NCBI GenBank assembly: GCA_031264895.1
Contig: JAISDI010000086.1
Coordinates: forward strand, 1-10,972
DNA length: 10,972 bases
Direction: 5' to 3'
From: Endomicrobium sp.
GTDB lineage: Bacteria > Elusimicrobiota > Endomicrobiia > Endomicrobiales > Endomicrobiaceae
Of the stretch, positions 7,322-10,972 are shown one piece after another. The position numbers were made by a program, and so were the translations under genes. Under the pieces are notes generated by a model. It did no database searches, was not told the DNA's origin, and saw only the letters and a list, made by a program, of their open reading frames with translations. The stretch's first letter is position 1, and each line of letters starts with the position of its first letter.

Positions 7322-7343
7322 AAATGCCCGAAAGGGTTTTTTT
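7322..7343 (+). terminator. Intrinsic terminator after the regulator
   Basis: Short stem CCC-GAAA-GGG with a GNRA-type loop (7327-7336), extended by a G-T pair and an A/T-paired outer part, followed directly by seven Ts (7337-7343). It lies 36 bases after the regulator's stop and would separate it from feoA1. The stem is short and may only be partly efficient. Confidence 0.5.
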
Positions 7344-7356
7344 AAGAGATATTATA

Positions 7357-7370
7357 TTAGCCAAGACTAA
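7357..7370. promoter_or_regulatory. Putative iron-repressor box before feoA1 (TTAG-N6-CTAA)
   Basis: TTAG CCAAGA CTAA, an inverted repeat with a 6-base spacer, 19 bases before the feoA1 ATG and next to AT-rich -10-like hexamers (TATTAT 7350-7355, TATATT 7353-7358). The same geometry occurs at 7843-7856 and 8343-8356. The arms recall the TTAG...CTAA ends of the DtxR operator. Assignment to the neighbouring regulator is inference. Confidence 0.45.
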
Positions 7371-7389
7371 AATTAGGAGATATAGCTAA

Positions 7390-7743
7390 ATGCGTGTACT
7401 TAACAGTTTTAAAAATCGTTTAAAATATTGTTTTTATGATTATTGGCATCACAAGATATCTATGGCCAATAAAAAACGCTGCGATTTTAATCCTGGCAGT
7501 ATTATGTGCGAAGGATTAAACAAGCTGAGCTGTGCAAAAAGAGGAGCCTGCAAATTTGTTTCTACATGCTGCGATGAAAAGTTGGCTCACAGGCTTTCGG
7601 AAATGGGTTTTACGCCCGGCGGCAATATAAAAGTCGTTTCCTGCGGGAATTCAAACGGAAGCGTTATGGTTGAAGTCAAAGGTTCAAAACTTGCGTTAAG
7701 CAATAAAATAGCCGACAGTATTTTTATAAAAGAAGAAATATAA
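7390..7743 (+). CDS. feoA: FeoA-domain protein with cysteine-rich N-terminal extension
   Basis: Small cytoplasmic SH3-like partner of the ferrous-iron transporter FeoB. The FeoA domain covers about 43-115 of 117 residues: LNKLSCAKRGACKFV, then RLSEMGFTPGGNIKV (68-82), then GSVMVEVKGSKLALSNKIADSIFI. It lacks the APLGDP segment of classical FeoA and reads as the shorter, second type often found beside a classical copy. The first 42 residues are extra: basic and aromatic (FKNRLKYCFYDYWHHK). The whole protein has eight Cys (14, 31, 40, 48, 54, 60, 61, 85), unusual for FeoA and suggestive of metal or redox chemistry. ATG 7390 is preceded by AGGAGA at 7376-7380 with normal spacing; Met25 has no ribosome binding site, so the long form is preferred. 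It probably has its own promoter, with a repressor-like box at 7357, and is followed by a terminator-like hairpin. FeoA domain confident; the role of the extension is unknown. Confidence 0.85.
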   Translation: MRVLNSFKNRLKYCFYDYWHHKISMANKKRCDFNPGSIMCEGLNKLSCAKRGACKFVSTCCDEKLAHRLSEMGFTPGGNIKVVSCGNSNGSVMVEVKGSKLALSNKIADSIFIKEEI

Positions 7744-7776
7744 GTAAACGACGCTAAAAGAATATATTTTATAAAT

Positions 7777-7830
7777 AACGGATTATAGCGGGAAGAGAAT
7801 TTTAAATTTCTATCTATAATCTGTTTTTTT
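7777..7830 (+). terminator. Terminator or attenuator between the two feoA genes
   Basis: Twelve-base arms 7777-7788 and 7814-7825 pair with a single G-T wobble around a 25-base loop, and the 3' arm runs into eight Ts less one (7824-7830). This is a good intrinsic terminator shape, 33 bases after the feoA1 stop. The long AT-rich loop could hold an alternative structure, so attenuation of feoA2 is possible, but no antiterminator is clear. Confidence 0.6.
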
Positions 7831-7842
7831 AATGACAAGGAA

Positions 7843-7856
7843 TTAGATAAAACTAA
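7843..7856. promoter_or_regulatory. Putative iron-repressor box before feoA2 (TTAG-N6-CTAA)
   Basis: TTAG ATAAAA CTAA, with arms extended to ATTAG/CTAAT (7842-7857). It sits between a -35-like ATGACA (7832-7837) and -10-like TAATAA (7854-7859) or TAAAAT (7857-7862), 58 bases before the feoA2 ATG. A repressor bound here would cover the core promoter. The promoter hexamers are weak; the box is supported by its two sister sites. Confidence 0.45.
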
Positions 7857-7914
7857 TAAAATTGCAAACGGCTAATAAAAAAAATCAAACGGCACAAAAT
7901 ACGGGGGAATTTTT

Positions 7915-8172
7915 ATGGAAGAGATAAAGAAGTTAAGCGCTTTAAAAATAGGACAGGCAGGAAAAGTTAAAAGCATTTCTTCTAAATGCGGATCGACTTT
8001 AAAAAAGAGGCTTTTAGACATGGGCTGCGTCGCGGGATGCGTTATAAAAGTTCAAAAACTTGCTCCCCTCGGAGATCCTGTAGAAATTACAGTGAAAAAT
8101 TATTCTCTAAGTCTAAGAAAAGAAGAAGCCGACGCAATAGAAGTTGAAGTCCTTGCGGACGGCACACTATAG
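7915..8172 (+). CDS. feoA: Ferrous iron transport protein FeoA, classical type
   Basis: Small SH3-fold cytoplasmic protein thought to act with FeoB in Fe2+ uptake. The 85 residues match the family from end to end: LSALKIGQAGKV (8-18), KRLLDMGCVAG (31-41; the usual MGxxPG has Ala for Pro), VIKVQKLAPLGDPVEITVKNYSLSLRKEEADAIEV (43-77). ATG 7915 is preceded by GGGGGAA at 7903-7909. This copy has the APLGDP and SLRKEEA motifs that the upstream feoA lacks, so the two are distinct FeoA types and not a recent duplication. Three Cys (25, 38, 42) are present. Normally feoA abuts feoB; here 350 bases separate them, and the last 24 bases of this gene reappear at 8449-8473. Confidence 0.93.
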   Translation: MEEIKKLSALKIGQAGKVKSISSKCGSTLKKRLLDMGCVAGCVIKVQKLAPLGDPVEITVKNYSLSLRKEEADAIEVEVLADGTL

Positions 8173-8238
8173 TAAAATAGCTTAACATTGTCTCTATTTA
8201 ATAAGATTAAATCAGGTTTCTCTACATCCACCTAGCCG

Positions 8239-8342
8239 TCACCCTGAACTCGTTTCAGGGTCTGTAGTTAATCTTTTTAACGACGAGATGCTGAAATAAA
8301 TTCAGCATGACAAACCCTTTGATTTGAATTTTTTCAGGGTTT
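8239..8342. repeat. Palindromic repeat modules between feoA2 and feoB
   Basis: Inverted repeats in a row: 8241-8248 with 8254-8261 (ACCCTGAA/TTCAGGGT, 5-base loop), 8288-8295 with 8301-8308 (ATGCTGAA/TTCAGCAT, 5-base loop), and a looser 8312-8318 with 8336-8342 (AAACCCT/AGGGTTT). The link between the first two, 8261-8288, matches 1461-1488 base for base over most of its length, so both clusters belong to one dispersed family with exchangeable hairpins around a common linker. Non-coding; probably inserted into an older feoA2-feoB spacer. Confidence 0.7.
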
Positions 8343-8356
8343 TTAGAAAATTCTAA
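8343..8356. promoter_or_regulatory. Putative iron-repressor box upstream of feoB (TTAG-N6-CTAA)
   Basis: TTAG AAAATT CTAA, the third site with the same arms and 6-base spacer, 166 bases before the feoB ATG. It ends 23 bases before a weak promoter-like pair, GGGACA (8380-8385), 17 bases, TATAGA (8403-8408). Its right half merges with taatcacgac, which resembles repeat-family sequence (aattacgac at 1546-1554), so part of it may have come with the repeats. Confidence 0.35.
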
Positions 8357-8379
8357 TCACGACAAACGTATGAAATAAT

Positions 8380-8408
8380 GGGACAATATTTAATTTGTTT
8401 GCTATAGA
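8380..8408 (+). promoter_or_regulatory. Weak candidate promoter for feoB
   Basis: GGGACA (4/6) and TATAGA (4/6) at 17-base spacing, with no better pair seen in 8173-8522. It would give a leader of about 110 bases for feoB and the small downstream gene. Read-through from feoA2 is the alternative. Confidence 0.25.
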
Positions 8409-8519
8409 AAGATAAAGATACTACAAGATTTAACATTTTTTACGAGGGGAAGTCCTTGCGGACGGCATACTAGAAAGACAAAGACACTATTTAGATTTAA
8501 CATTTTTTTACGGGGGAAG
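8402..8519 (+). repeat. Tandem duplication of the feoA2-feoB spacer, including the feoA2 tail
   Basis: 8402-8452 and 8470-8519 are near-identical copies (ct-agaaaga-aaaga..., ending in tacg-ggggaag), the second providing the feoB ribosome binding site. Between them, 8449-8473 repeats the 3' end of feoA2 (8146-8172) with one substitution and a short deletion (codons EVLADGTL become EVLADGIL). A degenerate first copy may follow the real feoA2 stop (8170-8189, tag...taacatt). The order implies that an original short feoA2-feoB junction was duplicated and then opened by the palindromic repeats. The tail fragment is not a gene. Confidence 0.75.
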
Positions 8520-8522
8520 AAT

Positions 8523-10613
8523 ATGAGTAATGAAAAAAAACTTATTGTCGCTCTTGCGGGAAATCCGAACTGCGGGAAAAGTACGATTTTTAACGCTTTG
8601 ACGGGGTCAAACCAACATGTCGGAAATTATCCCGGCGTAACGGTTGAAAAAAAAGAAGGCGTAAAAAAATATAAAGACTATGAAATAACTTTTGTAGATT
8701 TGCCGGGGACTTACAGTCTTTCGGCTTATTCCGAAGACGAAGTCGTGGCGAGAGATTTTATTATCAACGATAAGCCGGACGTTGTGGTTCATATAATAGA
8801 TTCGTCAAATATGGACAGAAACTTATACCTCTTCACACAGCTTGCGGAACTTGATACGCCGGTTCTTCTGGCTTTAAACATGGCGGACATTTTAGAAAGT
8901 AAAGGGTTTAAAGCCGACGAGAAAGAACTTTCGTCACTTTTGGGAGCGCCTGTCGTTTCAACCATAGGAAATAAAAAAACCGGCATAGACAAATTGCTTG
9001 ACGCTATTATAGAAAACCACGAAAACGGCGCTTTTGCGTCGCAAAAAAAAGCAAAAGTCGATTATGGCGACGATATAAAAGCCGAAACGGATAAACTTGA
9101 AGTTCTGATTTTAAAAGACGAAGACCTTTCAAAGCTTCCAAAAAACTGGCTTTCGATAAAACTTTTAGACAATGATACCGCTGCGCTTAAAAAAGTTTCC
9201 GCGTCAAAAAATGCGTCTGCAATACTTGCGCAAAACGAAAAAAGCAGAAAACACATAGAAGAACACTTCGGAGAAACCGCCGAAACAAAAATTGCCGAAT
9301 ATCGTTACGGTTTTACAAATTCCGTAGTAAAAACTTCGGTCAAAGAATTGAAATCAAATAAAAAAGATATTACCGCTCTTATAGATAAATTTGTTTTAAA
9401 CAGATTCTTGGGAATTCCGATTTTTGCGCTTGTAATGTATCTTATTTTTAAGTTTACTTTTACGATTTCGGAACCTGTAGTCGGCTGGTTTGAAACTTTT
9501 TTTGAGTGGCTTGGCGCAACGGCGACAAACATTATTCCGGAAGGGCCTGTGCAATCTTTGATTGTAGACGGAATAATAGGCGGCGTAGGCGGAGTGCTGG
9601 GATTTTTCCCGCTCGTTTTGTTTATGTTTTTTGCCATAGCCTTTTTCGAAGACACGGGATACATGGCAAGAGCCGCTTTTGTGATGGATAAAGTAATGAG
9701 CAAATTCGGCTTGCACGGCAAATCATTTTTGCCGATGATGATTTCCACAAACGGCTGCGCGGTTCCGGGGTTTATGGCCACAAGAACGCTCGATTCAAAA
9801 CGCGACAGATTTATAACGATGTTTGTAGTTTCATTTATGATATGCGGCGCAAAACTGCCGGTCTTTTCACTTTTTATAGCCGCATTTTTTCCCGAAAGCC
9901 AGCAGACAAATGTAATGTTTATATTTTATGTGGCAAGCGTCTTCCTTGCTCTTATTGCTGCAAAAATACTGAGCAAAACCGTACTTAAAGGCGAACCAGC
10001 GCATTTTGTCATGGAACTTCCGCCTTATCACGTGCCGACAATAAGAGGATTACTGCTCAAAATGTGGGAAAGAGGCTGGCTGTACATAAAGAAAGCCGGC
10101 ACTATTATAGTATTCATATCGATTTTAATATGGGCGGGATTTACTTATCCGACTGCCCCTGAAAATCCGGATCTTTCAGAAGAAGAAGCAGCAGCCGTAC
10201 AAATGGAACAAAGCATTTTGGGAAGACTTAGCAAGGCCATGGAACCCATAGTAAAGCCTATAGGAATGGACGGAAACAGAGCAATAGCTTTAGTTGCAGG
10301 CCTTGCCGCAAAAGAAGTGGTGGTAAGCACGCTTGGCACAATTTATTCACTCGGAGAAGTTGATCCGGAAGAATCAGAACCGTTAAAAGAAAAAATCGCT
10401 TCGGACGAAGGCTGGTCGCCGCTGAAAGCCGTAGTATTTCTTGTGTTCTGCCTTATATACGTTCCGTGTATTGCCGCCGTAGCTGTATTTTTCAGAGAAA
10501 CCGGCTCAAATTACAAGTGGCTTGCGCTTCTGGTAATAGGCAATACTATCGTCGCATGGCTGATGTCATTTTTAATATACCAAATAGGAACTCTGTTAAA
10601 AATAGGAGTTTGA
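8523..10613 (+). CDS. feoB: Ferrous iron transporter FeoB
   Basis: Inner-membrane Fe2+ importer with an N-terminal G-protein domain. The 696-residue product has every landmark. G1 is GNPNCGKST (13-21), the G2 region GVTVE (38-42), G3 DLPG (59-62), G4 NMAD (119-122), and G5 around VSTIGNK (145-151). A helical region (about 170-285) follows, then the membrane domain opening with LNRFLGIPIF (292-301). The first Gate holds ISTNGCAVPGFMATRTLDSKRDRF in pieces over 408-430, with C412, then C441 in the next helix (MICGAKLP). The second Gate holds GNRAIALVAG and LAAKEVVVSTLGTIY (584-608). The last helices carry VPC (C649) and RETGS. Length is usual for shorter FeoB proteins (E. coli 773). Start is ATG 8523 with GGGGG at 8512-8516. 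It is followed after 30 bases by the FeoB-associated small protein. No key motif is missing. Confidence 0.97.
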   Translation: MSNEKKLIVALAGNPNCGKSTIFNALTGSNQHVGNYPGVTVEKKEGVKKYKDYEITFVDLPGTYSLSAYSEDEVVARDFIINDKPDVVVHIIDSSNMDRNLYLFTQLAELDTPVLLALNMADILESKGFKADEKELSSLLGAPVVSTIGNKKTGIDKLLDAIIENHENGAFASQKKAKVDYGDDIKAETDKLEVLILKDEDLSKLPKNWLSIKLLDNDTAALKKVSASKNASAILAQNEKSRKHIEEHFGETAETKIAEYRYGFTNSVVKTSVKELKSNKKDITALIDKFVLNRFLGIPIFALVMYLIFKFTFTISEPVVGWFETFFEWLGATATNIIPEGPVQSLIVDGIIGGVGGVLGFFPLVLFMFFAIAFFEDTGYMARAAFVMDKVMSKFGLHGKSFLPMMISTNGCAVPGFMATRTLDSKRDRFITMFVVSFMICGAKLPVFSLFIAAFFPESQQTNVMFIFYVASVFLALIAAKILSKTVLKGEPAHFVMELPPYHVPTIRGLLLKMWERGWLYIKKAGTIIVFISILIWAGFTYPTAPENPDLSEEEAAAVQMEQSILGRLSKAMEPIVKPIGMDGNRAIALVAGLAAKEVVVSTLGTIYSLGEVDPEESEPLKEKIASDEGWSPLKAVVFLVFCLIYVPCIAAVAVFFRETGSNYKWLALLVIGNTIVAWLMSFLIYQIGTLLKIGV

Positions 10614-10643
10614 GACGCGGCGGAAGCCGTTTAAGGAGGCATT

Positions 10644-10781
10644 ATGCTGCAAAACATAATCATTCTGGTAATCGTAGCCGCAGCCGTATTTTTCATAATA
10701 AAACATTTTAAAAAAGGCGGATGCAACTGCTGCGATACAAAAGACAAAAAAGGCTGTGGGTGCAATAAACCCAAAGAATAA
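10644..10781 (+). CDS. FeoB-associated cysteine-rich membrane protein
   Basis: A 45-residue protein: one membrane helix (about 3-20, MLQNIIILVIVAAAVFFIIK), a basic turn (HFKKGG), and a short cysteine-rich tail with CNCC (27-30) and CGC (38-40), five Cys in all. This is the layout of the FeoB-associated Cys-rich membrane protein family, small proteins encoded directly after feoB in many anaerobes, with unproven function (Fe2+ delivery or FeoB stabilisation has been suggested). AAGGAGG at 10633-10639 lies just before the ATG, and the gene begins 30 bases after the feoB stop, so it is surely co-transcribed. The tail presumably faces the cytoplasm by the positive-inside rule. Confidence 0.88.
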   Translation: MLQNIIILVIVAAAVFFIIKHFKKGGCNCCDTKDKKGCGCNKPKE

Positions 10782-10820
10782 AGGTCTGAAAAAATTTTAT
10801 AAATTTCTTTAACCCAGATA

Positions 10821-10850
10821 TTCCATTAGAGCTAAAATTTTCTAATGGAA
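10821..10850. repeat. 10-bp-arm palindrome after the feo locus
   Basis: Perfect arms TTCCATTAGA (10821-10830) and TCTAATGGAA (10841-10850) around a 10-base AT-rich loop; the left-arm word CCATTAGA recurs at 10852-10859. It lies 39 bases after the last feo-locus stop, where a terminator would be expected, but no T-run follows on the plus strand. It could be an mRNA 3' hairpin or another repeat module. No gene is visible in 10782-10972. Confidence 0.5.
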
Positions 10851-10972
10851 CCCATTAGAAATAACGAAGAATAATAGATTGAAAACACAATGAGTTATGC
10901 GAAATAAAAAAGGTCAAAAAAAGCATAGGAATGAAAGGTAACAAATAGGTATTTCTAAAATACTGTTCGTCA

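Noticed and set aside
8449..8473. Possible second feoA pseudogene before feoB
   Set aside because: Only the last eight codons are present, with spacer copies on both sides; it is the by-product of a spacer duplication and not a decayed gene.
10466..10711. 81-codon plus-strand open frame across the end of feoB and the start of the next gene
   Set aside because: It is out of frame with both well-supported genes and is rich in Arg and His, as expected of a shadow frame.
1..10972. tRNA, rRNA, CRISPR array, transposase or phage genes
   Set aside because: I looked on both strands and saw no cloverleaf, no regularly spaced direct repeats with unique spacers, and no recombinase or phage-like protein.

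Overview
The window looks like a chromosomal segment of an AT-rich, Gram-negative, probably anaerobic bacterium. An outer membrane is implied by two signal-peptide proteins with beta-barrel and OmpA-type peptidoglycan-binding domains. A low-oxygen lifestyle is suggested by a full ferrous-iron (Feo) uptake locus. The style of the genes would fit Elusimicrobiota (Endomicrobium-like), but that is a guess from general resemblance; nothing here proves the taxon.

Layout. Minus strand: 2-1321 is a sodium-coupled SNF (LeuT-type) transporter with a promoter so close to its ATG that the mRNA may be leaderless. 1322-1854 has no gene and carries a cluster of palindromic repeat modules plus the hairpins that end the next operon. 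1855-4086 and 4148-6391 are two full-length paralogues, 61 bases apart and probably one operon. Each has a signal peptide, a short leader, an autotransporter-type beta-barrel, a long charged helical linker and a C-terminal OmpA-like domain. 6392-6821 is a very AT-rich divergent intergenic region with promoters for both directions and two operator-like palindromes.

Plus strand: 6822-10781 is an iron locus. It holds a DtxR-family regulator (GTG start), a cysteine-rich FeoA with an N-terminal extension, a classical FeoA, FeoB, and a 45-residue FeoB-associated cysteine-rich membrane protein. The genes are not packed into one tight operon: terminator-like hairpins follow the regulator and the first feoA, and 350 bases of repeats and duplicated spacer separate the second feoA from feoB. 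10782-10972 holds one long palindrome and no gene.

The main new observation is a shared site, TTAG-N6-CTAA, found by eye exactly three times in the window: once upstream of each of feoA1, feoA2 and feoB. A one-mismatch version overlaps the -10 of the regulator's own promoter. The simplest reading is an operator of the neighbouring DtxR-type repressor, so that iron shuts off three separate feo transcription units. FeoB would import Fe2+ across the inner membrane using its GTPase domain, with the FeoA proteins and the small cysteine-rich protein as partners. The adjacent outer-membrane operon carries a Fur/PerR-like palindrome near its promoter, a weaker hint that it too may respond to metal or oxidative state.
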